Origin: Acidiferrobacteraceae bacterium
GTDB lineage: Bacteria > Pseudomonadota > Gammaproteobacteria > Arenicellales > UBA868
DNA: 57,241 nt
Assembly: GCA_018698075.1 (NCBI GenBank)
Contig: JABINT010000157.1
Location: forward strand, 1-57,241
Reading direction: 5' to 3'
Shown here: piece by piece, positions 37,986 through 47,690 of the stretch
How positions within the stretch are numbered: the first letter of the stretch is position 1
Layout of the letters: the number at the start of each line of letters is the position of its first letter
Made by a program: the position numbers and the translations under genes
The notes under the pieces: model-generated
The model's database searches: none
The model's input: the letters and a program-made list of their open reading frames with translations, nothing else
What the model was told of the DNA's origin: nothing

Positions 37986-38462
37986 TCAGCGGGCGATCGT
38001 GTCGTCACGCTTGATCTTCTTTTGTAGCTGGATGATGCCGTAGATCAAAGCCTCCGGGGTTGGTGGGCATCCGGGCACATAAATATCAACCGGCACAATG
38101 CGGTCACAACCTCGTACGACCGAGTAGGAGTAGTGATAGTACCCGCCACCATTCGCACATGAGCCCATTGAAATTACCCACCGAGGTTCAGGCATTTGGT
38201 CGTAGACCCGCCGTAGCGCAGGGGCCATCTTGTTGGTCAGCGTACCAGCAACAATCATTACATCGGACTGACGAGGACTCCCGCGAAAAATGATCCCAAA
38301 ACGATCCAGATCATAACGTGAGGCGCCAGCATGCATCATCTCAACGGCACAACAGGCAAGCCCGAAGGTCATCGGCCACATGGAACCCGTTCTTGCCCAG
38401 TTAATGAGATCATCCAGGCGGGCCGTCGCCCAACCCTGTGACATAACCCCTTCAAGTGGCAT
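37986..38462 (-). CDS. nuoB: NADH-quinone oxidoreductase subunit B (cluster N2)
   Basis: 158 residues. The terminal 4Fe-4S cluster N2 ligands are visible: the adjacent cysteines in LACCAVEMM, the cysteine in [20 protein letters not shown] and the last in [10 protein letters not shown]. This cluster reduces quinone. It follows nuoA by six bases. Confidence 0.98.
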   Translation of the reverse strand: MPLEGVMSQGWATARLDDLINWARTGSMWPMTFGLACCAVEMMHAGASRYDLDRFGIIFRGSPRQSDVMIVAGTLTNKMAPALRRVYDQMPEPRWVISMGSCANGGGYYHYSYSVVRGCDRIVPVDIYVPGCPPTPEALIYGIIQLQKKIKRDDTIAR

Positions 38463-38468
38463 AAGGTC

Positions 38469-38825
38469 TTACTCCCATTCCAGCGCCCCTTTCATCCACT
38501 CGTAAACAAAACCCACAACGAGAATCAGTAGAAACACCATCATTGCCATGAAACCAAAAACACCGATTTCGTCCAGCACGATCGCCCATGGAAACAGAAA
38601 AGCAATCTCAAGGTCAAAGATAATAAACAGAATCGCGACAAGGTAATAGCGAACATCGAACTTCATTCGCGTATCTTCGAAAGCCTCAAAGCCGCATTCG
38701 TACGACGACAGTTTATCTGGGTAGGGGTTGCGAGGGCTAAGCACCCGCCCGGCTGCGAGCGCGACAGCGCCAATGCCGATTCCCGTTAGCAGGAACAGTA
38801 GGACAGGCAGGTAGTTGGCAAGCAT
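38469..38825 (-). CDS. nuoA: NADH-quinone oxidoreductase subunit A
   Basis: 118 residues, three membrane helices. It has the conserved loop [40 protein letters not shown], with the acidic residues that line the quinone entrance. It is the first gene of a complete, ordered nuoA-N operon. A strong promoter lies about 40-75 bases upstream. Confidence 0.98.
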   Translation of the reverse strand: MLANYLPVLLFLLTGIGIGAVALAAGRVLSPRNPYPDKLSSYECGFEAFEDTRMKFDVRYYLVAILFIIFDLEIAFLFPWAIVLDEIGVFGFMAMMVFLLILVVGFVYEWMKGALEWE

Positions 38826-38872
38826 CCGACCGTTACAGGGTAGCGGAAAAACCGCCGGGGGAGAAAGCGAGG

Positions 38873-38901
38873 ATTCTAATCTGCCGGTCGTTAAGCGTCA
38901 A
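38873..38901 (-). promoter_or_regulatory. Sigma70-type promoter of the nuo operon
   Basis: On the minus strand, -35 TTGACG (38901-38896), a 17-base spacer and -10 TAGAAT (38878-38873); five of six consensus bases in each box. It lies between the upstream methyltransferase stop and nuoA, with a predicted leader of about 40 bases. Confidence 0.75.
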
Positions 38902-38937
38902 CAAAAAGGGGCTGAGGATGAGGCCTTGATCGGCGCT

Positions 38938-40944
38938 TCAAGCTATCCAATGCATGACAGCCTCTACCCTTGCTGGGTGCGAAATCAATTCCCCCCCCAG
39001 TGAGCCTAGATCGAATGCCAGCCAGGGGTCGGCGCCGAGAATCTGCAGTTGGATTTGGTCATTTTCCCTGGTGATCTGAAGATCGTTGGAATCACTCTCA
39101 CTTACAGAAAAAGCCTGCAGTAGATCAATCTCGGATTCTGTCTCTTCGCTGTAGATGGTGAGCACCTCAAGCACAAGCTGGTTAGGCAAAAACCGGGGCG
39201 AATGATTTGAAGGGTCAAAACGCAGGCGCGCAATCCGTTCGCCAGCCTGGCGAAGTGCAACTTGGACTCGCTGGCGTCCCTCAAGTCGACAGGGCTTCGA
39301 CTTGCAACGCTCCTCTGAAAACTCTTCTCCAATGCCAGCCCAGTAAATTGCGACATGGGTTAGATTGATTGCAGAAAATTCCGCCCCGATATATGGAGAA
39401 CGCGCCTCTTCGCCGCCTTCCCTCGGCAACTGGTCATTGTCCTTAACCGCCTCCAGCACTTGCTTGGCCAGCACAGCGGGGTTGTCTAGTCCCTTTAATG
39501 CCGGGAAAAAGCTCAAATCGGCGCCGGCGTACGCGAGAAACCGATCAAGTGCATCTTCGAGCCAGCTTGCGCAATCGGATAGCTGGCTGAAACTCAAATC
39601 ATCGGGCCATGGAAAACTCTCCGAAAGTAACCACCCATCACAATCAACCAGCAATGATCCTGCGTCATGTGTTAATCCCTGATCTCTCACCTGCCGATAA
39701 TGGGCCCCGATTAGCTGTGTCAGGCCTTCTTGGTCCGGGGTTGCGGCGGCATAGCGCAACCAGAATCGTAGCAATGGCTCTCCCGAAGGAAGGCTACGCA
39801 AAGGTTCCTGGCGGCTTTCGCCCGCAAACGCGCGTGGCATTTGTTCGCCTACCTCAAGGCACAACCCTTGGGATTGCCCCACCCATGGTTGGTCAAAAAC
39901 AACCCACTGGTGTGCGAGAACCTCTTCAACAACGTCGCTTGCCGCGCCGATGACAATCCCAAATGAGTCGGTGACGTATTCATCCAAACGTGCATCATGA
40001 AAAGCTGCTTGTTGTAAGCGAACTGGAGCCGTTCCGTTGGTACTACCGGATCGGCTCACCGGGCCGAAGCGATCTGCAACCGCCAGGGCGCCAGGGGCCC
40101 TAGATGCATCCTCGCTGATCAGCGCCTGGGGTAATTTGTAGTCCGGAAGCGGATAAAAGAACCGATGCTTAAGAGCCATCGACTCCAGCATATTCACCCA
40201 TTGCTTCGAATCAAAGGTTCGTATCCCCGCATCTCCACCCAAGAACGTAGGATATCCCGCGACCCCAGCCCACGGACGCCCAAGATGATCTTCGGAAAAT
40301 CCACAAAGATATTTGGCCCCTATCCGATTCTCGATAGCAACCAGGATTACCCCGCCAGGGGTTAAAGAAGCAACCGCCTGCGAGAGCATCTTCTTGACAG
40401 CAGTCTCGGCGCTGGAGTCATCCCCCCAGAAGCGTGCCGCATATTCAAGTACGCCAACAAACAACACCAGATCATAGGTGGCTGCAGGTAAGGTCAGATC
40501 GTTTATGTTTGCACGGACTAAAGATACGTCGTCTAAGCCCTGACAGCGTAAGGCCGCCAACCGCGCCCGTTCAGTACTTCCTTCGACCGCGTCAACCCGA
40601 AAGCCTTGGTCTCCCAGATAGCGGGTGATTGCGCCGCAGCCCGCGCCAACCTCCAGCACGGTTTTGCGATTCTTTAGCGCCAAACCACGAAGAATATTCG
40701 CCCGAACCGGAGAAAGGTGATATTCCAGCGCCCAGTCATTGTGATTTCGTGCCAGACCCGCTGCGTCCCAGCGGCGGTCGGGGGCATCACTCAGTATCCG
40801 TCTTAACTCACGTTCCTGGCTCTCACCGTCGCTGTAGTCAAGGCCGGTATCGGTATTCGCATCAACCCATATTCCATCTGAAAAGATGAGGGAGTTATCG
40901 GTCGAAAGTAAGGGCGGCGAAGCCGCGTCACTCGACTCAATCAA
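38938..40944 (-). CDS. SAM-dependent methyltransferase with kinase-like and beta-sandwich C-terminal regions (polysaccharide type)
   Basis: 668 residues from TTG at 40944, which has GGAGG seven bases upstream. The open frame extends to 41049 but would overlap the tRNA gene. Residues 96-106 are an intact SAM motif (VLEVGAGCGAI) with the acidic VDAVEGS strand after it, and NINDLTL, YDLVLFVGVLEYA and LTPGGVILVAIEN follow in class I order. Residues about 340-475 align by eye with the kinase-like segment of the giant glycosyltransferase at 819-4718, but without its DLLPDN and DQEW motifs. About 520-600 is a beta-sandwich-like region (HVAIYWAGIGEEFSEE, ARLRFDPSNHSPRF) of a kind found in O-antigen proteins. 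It sits alone between tRNA-Leu and nuoA. A methyl cap on a surface glycan is a plausible but unproven role. Confidence 0.85.
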   Translation of the reverse strand: MIESSDAASPPLLSTDNSLIFSDGIWVDANTDTGLDYSDGESQERELRRILSDAPDRRWDAAGLARNHNDWALEYHLSPVRANILRGLALKNRKTVLEVGAGCGAITRYLGDQGFRVDAVEGSTERARLAALRCQGLDDVSLVRANINDLTLPAATYDLVLFVGVLEYAARFWGDDSSAETAVKKMLSQAVASLTPGGVILVAIENRIGAKYLCGFSEDHLGRPWAGVAGYPTFLGGDAGIRTFDSKQWVNMLESMALKHRFFYPLPDYKLPQALISEDASRAPGALAVADRFGPVSRSGSTNGTAPVRLQQAAFHDARLDEYVTDSFGIVIGAASDVVEEVLAHQWVVFDQPWVGQSQGLCLEVGEQMPRAFAGESRQEPLRSLPSGEPLLRFWLRYAAATPDQEGLTQLIGAHYRQVRDQGLTHDAGSLLVDCDGWLLSESFPWPDDLSFSQLSDCASWLEDALDRFLAYAGADLSFFPALKGLDNPAVLAKQVLEAVKDNDQLPREGGEEARSPYIGAEFSAINLTHVAIYWAGIGEEFSEERCKSKPCRLEGRQRVQVALRQAGERIARLRFDPSNHSPRFLPNQLVLEVLTIYSEETESEIDLLQAFSVSESDSNDLQITRENDQIQLQILGADPWLAFDLGSLGGELISHPARVEAVMHWIA

Positions 40945-40951
40945 AGCGTGG

Positions 40952-40956
40952 CCTCC
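40952..40956 (-). promoter_or_regulatory. Shine-Dalgarno GGAGG deciding the TTG start of the methyltransferase
   Basis: GGAGG lies seven bases before TTG at 40944. Every start further upstream would fall in or very near the tRNA-Leu gene, so this is the best-supported start. Confidence 0.7.
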
Positions 40957-41007
40957 GATTACCGGCCGTATCGTTAATGATTTGGCCGCGTGTTTGCGGG
41001 CCAGATA

Positions 41008-41092
41008 TGGTGCCGAACGCCGGACTCGAACCGGCACGGCTTGCGCCACCGCCCCCTCAAGACGGCGTGTCTACCAGTTCCACCAGTTCGGC
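41008..41092 (-). tRNA. tRNA-Leu (anticodon GAG)
   Basis: 85 bases including an encoded CCA. Acceptor arms GCCGAAC and GTTCGGC pair fully, with discriminator A. The D-arm has TGGTGGAACTGGTAGACAC, typical of leucine tRNAs. The anticodon loop TTGAGGG gives GAG. A long variable arm (GGTGGCGCAAGCCGT region) marks a class II tRNA, and the T-loop is GGTTCGAGTCC. It follows secG, the position of leuU in E. coli. Confidence 0.97.
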
Positions 41093-41126
41093 ATATTAAA
41101 AACCACATTAAAATCCAGTTAAGCCA

Positions 41127-41492
41127 TCAATTCCCGGACTCGGGGATCTTTGGAATGTCAGTACTTACTGCGTCCGGGTCGTTAACACCAGCCCCAGTCG
41201 ACCCAGCAGACTCATTTTGTTCAGCCATGACACTGCGGGACGCAGTGCTCTGCTTCGTATAAATATACGCCAAGCTAAGACTTGTGATGAAAAAGACAGC
41301 CGCAAGGCCTCCGGTAACTTGACTGAGGAAGGTCGCTGAGCCCCGACTACCAAACACTGATTGCGACGAGCCACCTCCACCGAAAGCGGCCCCCATGTCG
41401 GCGCCCTTTCCCTGTTGCAGTAGCACCAGAACGACAATTGCTACGGCCGAGATTAGGTTTATCACGGTGAAAATACTGGTTGCAAAGTTCAT
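41127..41492 (-). CDS. secG: Preprotein translocase subunit SecG
   Basis: 121 residues. Two membrane helices (about 3-24 and 53-75) flank the glycine/serine-rich loop [24 protein letters not shown], the SecG signature. It is an auxiliary subunit of the SecYEG channel. The hydrophilic C-terminal tail is variable. It overlaps tpiA by four bases and is followed by tRNA-Leu, the common gammaproteobacterial order. Confidence 0.96.
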   Translation of the reverse strand: MNFATSIFTVINLISAVAIVVLVLLQQGKGADMGAAFGGGGSSQSVFGSRGSATFLSQVTGGLAAVFFITSLSLAYIYTKQSTASRSVMAEQNESAGSTGAGVNDPDAVSTDIPKIPESGN

Positions 41493-42244
41493 GAGTTAGC
41501 CGCTCTGATAATTCCTAAAAAATCTTCAGCCTTAAGCGAAGCACCGCCGATAAGACCACCATCGATATCCGGTTGCGAAAACAACCCAGCAGCGTTTTCC
41601 GGTTTGACGCTACCACCATAAAGAATTCGGGTAGATTCAGCGGCAGTCGAATTGGCCCCCGCCAGTTGTTCGCGAACCAAAGCATGCACGTCCTGAGCCT
41701 GCGCGTCGGTAGCCGTACGGCCGGTGCCGATAGCCCACACCGGCTCGTAGGCGATTATCGCCCGGGGAAATATCTCCGACCCCGCTTCACTAAGTACCGC
41801 CACGAGCTGGCGGGTGACGACCTCTTCGGTCGCACCTTGTTCGCGCTCTTCGAGCGTTTCTCCGAGACAAATAATAGGAGTCAACCCTTTGGTAAAAGCG
41901 ACCCGTGTTTTATGGGCCACCAATTCATCGGTCTCCCCGTACAGAGATCGTCGCTCAGAATGGCCCACAATCACATATTCACATCCGGCATCCATTAACA
42001 TCTCGGCCGCAATCTCCCCGGTGAACGCTCCGGGCTCATGGCTATCCAGATTCTGGCCGCCCACAGCAATGGAGGTGCCCTCGGCAGCCTGGGAACACTG
42101 TCGAACGAGCACAAATGGCGGGCAAATAACAACATCGACATCGCCGATCCCTGCGAGGCCAGCGCGCACATCTGCCATTAACCCAGCTGCCATCGCGCGG
42201 GATCCATTCATTTTCCAATTGCCAGCAACGAGTGGCGTACGCAT
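41489..42244 (-). CDS. tpiA: Triosephosphate isomerase
   Basis: 251 residues, the standard length. It has the catalytic Lys in GNWKMNGS, the catalytic His in [13 protein letters not shown], the catalytic Glu in [15 protein letters not shown], and the phosphate-binding GGSVKPENA. It interconverts dihydroxyacetone phosphate and glyceraldehyde-3-phosphate. It is located between glmM and secG. Confidence 0.98.
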   Translation of the reverse strand: MRTPLVAGNWKMNGSRAMAAGLMADVRAGLAGIGDVDVVICPPFVLVRQCSQAAEGTSIAVGGQNLDSHEPGAFTGEIAAEMLMDAGCEYVIVGHSERRSLYGETDELVAHKTRVAFTKGLTPIICLGETLEEREQGATEEVVTRQLVAVLSEAGSEIFPRAIIAYEPVWAIGTGRTATDAQAQDVHALVREQLAGANSTAAESTRILYGGSVKPENAAGLFSQPDIDGGLIGGASLKAEDFLGIIRAANS

Positions 42245-42396
42245 CTATAGCCTCCAACGAGGGTTAGCGCGCCGGACCGTGTGTTCGGAGCCGGCTGAAG
42301 GGGGGGCGATGTTACCGGCCGAAGGGCGGCAACGCAACTTTGACCGCTTCACCCGTAACCCTTGATTCCAGCGAGATCAAGCCCAAAAACATGTTT

Positions 42397-43749
42397 TTAG
42401 GGCCTGCTTCCAGAGCCCGCCTTCTCCACGGTGGAAGCTATTTTGGTTGCCATACGCCCTACCGCATCCTCGCAGTTACCTTCAACCATTACTCGAACCA
42501 CCGGCTCTGTGCCAGATGGGCGAAGTACGACCCGGCCTTCATCAGCGAGTTCGAGCTCGCACTCTCTAACCACACGCTCGACCTGCTTATTCTGGAGCAC
42601 ATCAGGCGCTGAGTCCTTGCTAATGCGGACATTAATCATTCGCTGCGGAAAAATAGTTAAACCTGAAACCAACTCGGAAAGTTTTCGCTGTGTGCTGATC
42701 ATGACTTCAAGCACCGCCAAAGCCGCCACCAAGCCATCTCCGGTCGTTGAGCGCTCTAGGCAAAGGATGTGCCCCGAGGGTTCGCCTCCCAATGTCCATT
42801 CCCGGGCGAGCAACTCTTCGAGCACGTAGCGATCTCCCACGTTGGCCCTGAAGAAAGGGATGCCGCTTTGCACACAAGCAATCTCTACTCCAAGATTCGT
42901 CATTTGCGTACCCACCACCCCGCTGCTGGATTCGCGGGTCTGGCGCTCCTGGCTTAGTAAATAAAGGATTCCATCACCATCCACCAGGTTGCCGTTGGCG
43001 TCAACGAGGATCACCCGGTCGGCATCTCCATCAAAGGCAATGCCGATATCAGCGCCGGTACGGCAAACGAGCTTGCTCACCGTGCCTGGTACGGTAGAGC
43101 CGCTATCACGGTTTATGTTGAACCCGTCCGGTTCAACGCCGGTAGTCACTACCTCTGCGCCGAGTTCGCGAAGGACGAGCGGTGCGACCTGGTAAGCAGC
43201 GCCGTTGGCGCAGTCGAGGGCAATTTTAAGACCCTCCAGACGAAGGCCTGGTGGTATGGCATTACGGCAGTGTTCAGCGTAACGAGGCACAGCATCAATC
43301 AGTCGCTCGGCTTTTCCGAGCGCCTCAGACGCCACAGTCTCCAACTCCTCATTCATCAAAGACTCGATTGCCGCTTCTGTAGCGTCATCCAGCTTACGAC
43401 CTTCAGCCGAAAAAAACTTAATGCCGTTATCATGGTAAGGGTTGTGCGAAGCGCTGATGACAATACCGCCGCATGCGCCGGTCTGGCGCGTGAGATAGGC
43501 AATACCCGGGGTGGGTAAAGGGCCGGTGAGCGCTATATCCACACCGGCAGCGGAAAGGCCAGCTTCAAGAGCTGACTCAAGAAGGTAGCCGGATATACGA
43601 GTGTCCTTGCCGATAAGGACCCTGCCACGCGCATGCCTGGCTCCCAAAACGCGCCCGGCCGCCCAGCCCAAATGAAGAATTTCACTTGGAGTGACGGGAC
43701 TTTTACCGACCTCACCCCGAACTCCGTCGGTACCAAAATACTTGGTCAT
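42397..43749 (-). CDS. glmM: Phosphoglucosamine mutase
   Basis: 450 residues from ATG at 43749 (MTKYFGTDGVRG); a start five codons upstream is also open. It converts glucosamine-6-phosphate to glucosamine-1-phosphate for peptidoglycan and LPS. The phosphorylated serine is Ser101 in ISASHNP, the Mg-binding loop is DGDADR near 242, and the C-terminal phosphate loop is RPSGTEPVVRVMVE. It follows folP with a gap of 16 bases, as in E. coli. The 152-base gap before tpiA holds no gene. Confidence 0.97.
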   Translation of the reverse strand: MTKYFGTDGVRGEVGKSPVTPSEILHLGWAAGRVLGARHARGRVLIGKDTRISGYLLESALEAGLSAAGVDIALTGPLPTPGIAYLTRQTGACGGIVISASHNPYHDNGIKFFSAEGRKLDDATEAAIESLMNEELETVASEALGKAERLIDAVPRYAEHCRNAIPPGLRLEGLKIALDCANGAAYQVAPLVLRELGAEVVTTGVEPDGFNINRDSGSTVPGTVSKLVCRTGADIGIAFDGDADRVILVDANGNLVDGDGILYLLSQERQTRESSSGVVGTQMTNLGVEIACVQSGIPFFRANVGDRYVLEELLAREWTLGGEPSGHILCLERSTTGDGLVAALAVLEVMISTQRKLSELVSGLTIFPQRMINVRISKDSAPDVLQNKQVERVVRECELELADEGRVVLRPSGTEPVVRVMVEGNCEDAVGRMATKIASTVEKAGSGSRP

Positions 43750-43765
43750 GCCTGAGCGCTCCACT

Positions 43766-44608
43766 TCAATGAACCGGAGAAAACAATTTTAGGTCGTGAC
43801 GAATATCAAGGAATCTTTTGGTGAGCCCCACATCGTGAACCCGAACGATCGCAGCGCCACGCTCGACCGCGAGCAAAGCAAGCAAGGCGCTGACCTCTTT
43901 GACATCCTCGGGTTCGCAAGAGCGTGCCAACGCACGAACAAAAGACTTGCGAGAAATGCCCACGACCAAAGGCGCGCCACATTCGGCGAGTTGCCCGAGC
44001 CCGCCTAGCAGTGTGCAGTTATGTTCGCGGGTTTTACCAAAACCAAACCCAGGATCCACCAGCAAGCGGGATCGATCCAACCCCGCTGCGTGGCAGGCCT
44101 CGATACGCTGGGTAAGAAAGTTTCTAATCTCCATCACCACGTCTTTGTATGACGGTTGATCCTGCATGGTACGCGGGGTTCCTTGCATATGCATCAAGAT
44201 TACATTCGCTTGTAGGCTGGCCGCCATCTCGAGCGCCCCAGGTTGCCGCAGGGCGAATACGTCGTTAATCAAGCAGGCGCCAGCCTGGACCGCCTCTTGC
44301 ATGACCTGGGGCTTGCTGGTGTCGATTGAAACCAAAACCCCGTCTGCGGCTAATGCTTCGACAACCGGAAGTACGCGATCTAACTCCTGGTCTACGCTAA
44401 CGGGGACTGCCCCGGGTCGAGTGGACTCCCCCCCGATGTCAATCACGCCGGCACCTTGCTTGACCAGTTTGCGCGCATGAATGAGCGCATCGCCAGAGCC
44501 AAAGTAGCGGCCGCCGTCAGAAAAGGAATCCGGTGTCACGTTCACGATCCCCATAATAAGGGGATCTTTCCCAGGCGTTGAGCCCAGGGTACTGGCCAAA
44601 CTGGCCAC
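43766..44608 (-). CDS. folP: Dihydropteroate synthase
   Basis: 280 residues from GTG at 44608, which has GGAT about ten bases upstream and gives the usual family length. The open frame reaches 44770 but that part lies inside ftsH. It joins p-aminobenzoate to dihydropterin pyrophosphate in folate synthesis and is the target of sulfonamides. It has MGIVNVTPDSFSDGG, GGESTRPGA, SIDTSKPQVM, the loop DPGFGFGKTREHN, and RVHDV at the C-terminus. It follows ftsH by 19 bases. Confidence 0.95.
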   Translation of the reverse strand: MASLASTLGSTPGKDPLIMGIVNVTPDSFSDGGRYFGSGDALIHARKLVKQGAGVIDIGGESTRPGAVPVSVDQELDRVLPVVEALAADGVLVSIDTSKPQVMQEAVQAGACLINDVFALRQPGALEMAASLQANVILMHMQGTPRTMQDQPSYKDVVMEIRNFLTQRIEACHAAGLDRSRLLVDPGFGFGKTREHNCTLLGGLGQLAECGAPLVVGISRKSFVRALARSCEPEDVKEVSALLALLAVERGAAIVRVHDVGLTKRFLDIRHDLKLFSPVH

Positions 44609-44627
44609 CGCAGCGACTATCCGACGA

Positions 44628-46541
44628 TCATGCCGAGTCGCCCGCCGGAGAATCCATATTCGGCTTAATATCCGGCCGTGCGGGTTTTTCTCCCCCGGTG
44701 TCGGTCGGTCGACCACCCTCGTCCCCGGAACTTGGTGGTCGCGGAGTTTCGCCTCGCATGATTTGATCAATCTGGTCGGACTCCAGAGTTTCCCAGTCCA
44801 TCAACGCATTCGCCATCGTCTCGATAATTTCTCTACGTGATTCGATGATCTCGCGGGCGCGATCATACTGGCCTTGAATGATACAGCTGACTTCCTGGTC
44901 GACCTGCTCTGCAATTGCATTGCTGATATTACGATGCGTGCTGACATCACGGCCGAGAAAGACTTCTGAGTCATTATCCCCATAGACCCGAGGCCCGAGT
45001 TCATCACTCATGCCCCAACGTTGAACCATTTTCTGAGCCAGGTTGGTGGCCTGCTCGAAATCGTTTGACGCGCCCGTGGTCATCTGCTTCATAAATACTT
45101 CTTCCGCGATTCGCCCACCCATCAGCACGGCGATCCTCGCCAGCAAATACTCCCGGTTGTGGCTGTACCGATCTTCCTCCGGTAGTTGCATCGTGACCCC
45201 TAACGCCCGGCCACGCGGAATAATAGTGACTTTGTGTACCGGATCGGTATTTTCCGAAAGGGTCTTGGCAACCACGGTATGCCCGGATTCGTGGTACGCC
45301 GTATTCAAACGCTCCTCCTCGGGCATAACCAATGAACGTCGTTCAACCCCCATGATGACCTTATCTTTGGCAAGTTCAAACTGCTCCATCGATACTTTCT
45401 TGCGACCTGCCCGCGCCGCGAACAGCGCGGCTTCGTTAATCAAATTGGCGAGGTCCGCGCCCGAAAAACCGGGGCACCCACGGGCGATAACAGATGTTTC
45501 GACATCGTCATCGATGGGTACCTTGCGCATATGCACTTTCAGGATCGCCTCGCGCCCGCGGATATCTGGTAGCGGCACATGCACTTGCCGGTCAAACCGG
45601 CCTGGTCGCAACAAGGCCGGATCCAGCACGTCAGGCCGGTTGGTTGCCGCAATAACAATAACCCCGTCATTCGCCTCAAAGCCGTCCATCTCAACCAGTA
45701 GCTGGTTAAGAGTTTGCTCCCGTTCATCATGCCCACCGCCCAATCCCGCACCGCGCTGGCGGCCTACAGCGTCAATTTCGTCAATGAAGATGATGCAAGG
45801 CGCATTCTTTTTCGCCTGCTCAAACATATCCCGAACCCGTGAAGCGCCGACACCAACAAACATCTCGACAAAATCAGATCCAGAAATAGTGAAAAACGGA
45901 ACCTTAGCTTCCCCTGCAATAGCCCTCGCAAGCAGGGTCTTACCGGTACCCGGACTCCCGGTCATCAACACTCCGCGTGGAATGCGTCCACCGAGTTTCT
46001 GGAATCGGGAGGGATCTTCCAAAAATTCAACCAGTTCGCCAACTTCTTCCTTGGCTTCGTCTACACCTGCCACATCTTCGAAGGTCACTTTATTTTTGTC
46101 TTCGGTAAGCATGCGCGCTTTACTCTTGCCGAAGCTCATCGCACCCCGGCCACCGCCACCTTGCATCTGACGCATAAAGAATATCCAGACACCGATCAAC
46201 AGCAACAGCGGAAACCAACTGATAAATATCTGCATTAACAAGGAAGGTTCTTCTTCCTTTTGCGCCTTGATGCCAATATCTGCTTTCAGTAGATCGTTGA
46301 CCATGCCGGGATCGCCAGGTGAATAGGTGACAAAACGTTCGCCATTTCGGGCGGTCACGTAAATCGCCGAGCCGTCGATCGTGACCTCCTCGATCGCGCC
46401 GCGCTCAACCTGATTGAGGAAAACCGAATAATCGATTTCCTGCCCGGACCGGTCCTGTTGCGGCGCAAAATTGTTGAAAACGGCCATCAGCACCATGGCA
46501 ATCACCAGCCAGAGGACGAGGTTTTTGGTCAAATTATTCAT
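44628..46541 (-). CDS. ftsH: ATP-dependent zinc metalloprotease FtsH
   Basis: 637 residues. Two membrane helices (about 7-23 and 101-122) flank a periplasmic domain. The AAA domain has Walker A GSPGTGKT (195-202), Walker [12 protein letters not shown] and the SRH segment [13 protein letters not shown]. The zinc motif HESGH is at 417-421. It degrades membrane and regulatory proteins, including LpxC, whose turnover LapB controls in E. coli. The C-terminal tail is disordered and charged. The long plus-strand open frame at 45043-46170 is antisense to this gene. Confidence 0.99.
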   Translation of the reverse strand: MNNLTKNLVLWLVIAMVLMAVFNNFAPQQDRSGQEIDYSVFLNQVERGAIEEVTIDGSAIYVTARNGERFVTYSPGDPGMVNDLLKADIGIKAQKEEEPSLLMQIFISWFPLLLLIGVWIFFMRQMQGGGGRGAMSFGKSKARMLTEDKNKVTFEDVAGVDEAKEEVGELVEFLEDPSRFQKLGGRIPRGVLMTGSPGTGKTLLARAIAGEAKVPFFTISGSDFVEMFVGVGASRVRDMFEQAKKNAPCIIFIDEIDAVGRQRGAGLGGGHDEREQTLNQLLVEMDGFEANDGVIVIAATNRPDVLDPALLRPGRFDRQVHVPLPDIRGREAILKVHMRKVPIDDDVETSVIARGCPGFSGADLANLINEAALFAARAGRKKVSMEQFELAKDKVIMGVERRSLVMPEEERLNTAYHESGHTVVAKTLSENTDPVHKVTIIPRGRALGVTMQLPEEDRYSHNREYLLARIAVLMGGRIAEEVFMKQMTTGASNDFEQATNLAQKMVQRWGMSDELGPRVYGDNDSEVFLGRDVSTHRNISNAIAEQVDQEVSCIIQGQYDRAREIIESRREIIETMANALMDWETLESDQIDQIMRGETPRPPSSGDEGGRPTDTGGEKPARPDIKPNMDSPAGDSA

Positions 46542-46667
46542 GCGTTAAGATTACCAAGGCGTGAAAGGACTATGGTTTTTTTTAAAACTGGGGCAAACAC
46601 CCGCAAGGCCCAATTCTGAGAGGTTTTCCATTTAAATACAATTGAGCGCACTCGCCCTCCTTTTACC

Positions 46668-47318
46668 TTAAGGTGCTAATGGAGTGATAGTCTGCCTGAT
46701 CGGACCTCGAGTCACGAGGTAAATCTCAGCGCTATGAGAGCGAGAAGCCGGGGGTTTGCGAATCTGGCAGCTGCGAAACAAACTGTTGATCTCGTTGCGC
46801 AACCCTATCGCATGGGAGCCTTCGAATATTTTCGCCACAAAAGCCCCTTTTGGCCTAAGGCAAGACCACGCGAACCGACCAGCGGCAAGCACTAGGTCTT
46901 CCATTGCTGCCTGATCAACACTGTGCACACCACTTAGATTGGGGGCCAGATCCGATATTACAAGGTCTGGCTGGCGTGCGCCCAGCGCGTCATCCAACTT
47001 TTGCCGAATATCTGCCCCGGTAAAATCACCCTTAATCTGAAAAACACCGGGAATCGCGGCAAAATCCAGCCGGTCCAGGGCCACAACAAAACCTTCGGGG
47101 CCTACTTTTTGGACAGCGTACTGGCTCCAACTGCCAGGCGCGGCCCCAAGATCGACTACCACCATTCCACGCCTGAACAACGAATCTTTCTTATCTAACT
47201 GTTCAAGTTTGAAAACCGCTCGGGAACGGTAGGCGCGGGCTCTTGCTTCGCGAACGTAAGGGTCTTTCTCCTGGCGGGCAGTCCAGGCCCGACTTCGCGC
47301 GGCACGCTTACTGGCCAT
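46668..47318 (-). CDS. rlmE: 23S rRNA 2'-O-methyltransferase (U2552) RlmE / FtsJ
   Basis: 216 residues from ATG at 47318 (MASKRAARSRAW); GTG and TTG codons just upstream are also open. It methylates the ribose of U2552 in the A loop. It has the SAM loop VDLGAAPGSWSQYA, the catalytic Lys-Asp-Lys context RSRAVFKLEQLDKK, DLVISDLAPNLSG, and the last Lys in GAFVAKIFEGS. It is divergent from yhbY and upstream of ftsH, as in E. coli. Confidence 0.97.
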   Translation of the reverse strand: MASKRAARSRAWTARQEKDPYVREARARAYRSRAVFKLEQLDKKDSLFRRGMVVVDLGAAPGSWSQYAVQKVGPEGFVVALDRLDFAAIPGVFQIKGDFTGADIRQKLDDALGARQPDLVISDLAPNLSGVHSVDQAAMEDLVLAAGRFAWSCLRPKGAFVAKIFEGSHAIGLRNEINSLFRSCQIRKPPASRSHSAEIYLVTRGPIRQTITPLAP

Positions 47319-47372
47319 GGCCACCAATGCTATGCTCAGGTTTCATACATCACCATTGTAGTTGAGTGTTAA

Positions 47373-47663
47373 ATGGAACTGACCGGGAAACAACTGAACC
47401 ATCTGCGAGGGCTTGCCCATCACCTGAAACCCGTGGTTACCGTCGGCGTTGCAGGCGCGACACCGGCCGTTAGCGTGGAACTCAAACATGCGCTCACTGC
47501 TCACGAACTGGTTAAAGTGCGCTTGCCCTCCCTTTCAAAGCCCCAGAAGGCTGAACTTCTCGAGCGGCTATGCCAGGAGACCGGGGCCATCTCCGTTCAG
47601 CTAATCGGCCGGGTCGGCGTAGCATACCGGCCAGCGTCGATTCCGCGGATTCACCTGGCTTAG
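47373..47663 (+). CDS. yhbY: RNA-binding protein YhbY (CRM domain)
   Basis: 96 residues made up entirely of a CRM domain: MELTGKQLNHLRGLAHHLKPVVTVGVAG, then ELKHALTAHELVKVRL, ending with VGVAYRP. It associates with pre-50S ribosomal particles in E. coli. It is transcribed divergently from rlmE across a 54-base gap that must hold both promoters. It is followed after 27 bases by the NRDE-family gene. Confidence 0.95.
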   Translation: MELTGKQLNHLRGLAHHLKPVVTVGVAGATPAVSVELKHALTAHELVKVRLPSLSKPQKAELLERLCQETGAISVQLIGRVGVAYRPASIPRIHLA

Positions 47664-47690
47664 ATATTCTAACGCTCACCCATAAGCGCT

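Noticed and set aside
40945-41049. Extended N-terminus of the methyltransferase protein up to 41049.
   Set aside because: It would overlap tRNA-Leu, and a better TTG start with GGAGG exists at 40944.
45043-46170. 375-codon open frame on plus opposite ftsH.
   Set aside because: It is serine/proline-rich and low in domain-like pattern, fully antisense to a certain gene. A shadow of ftsH codon use.
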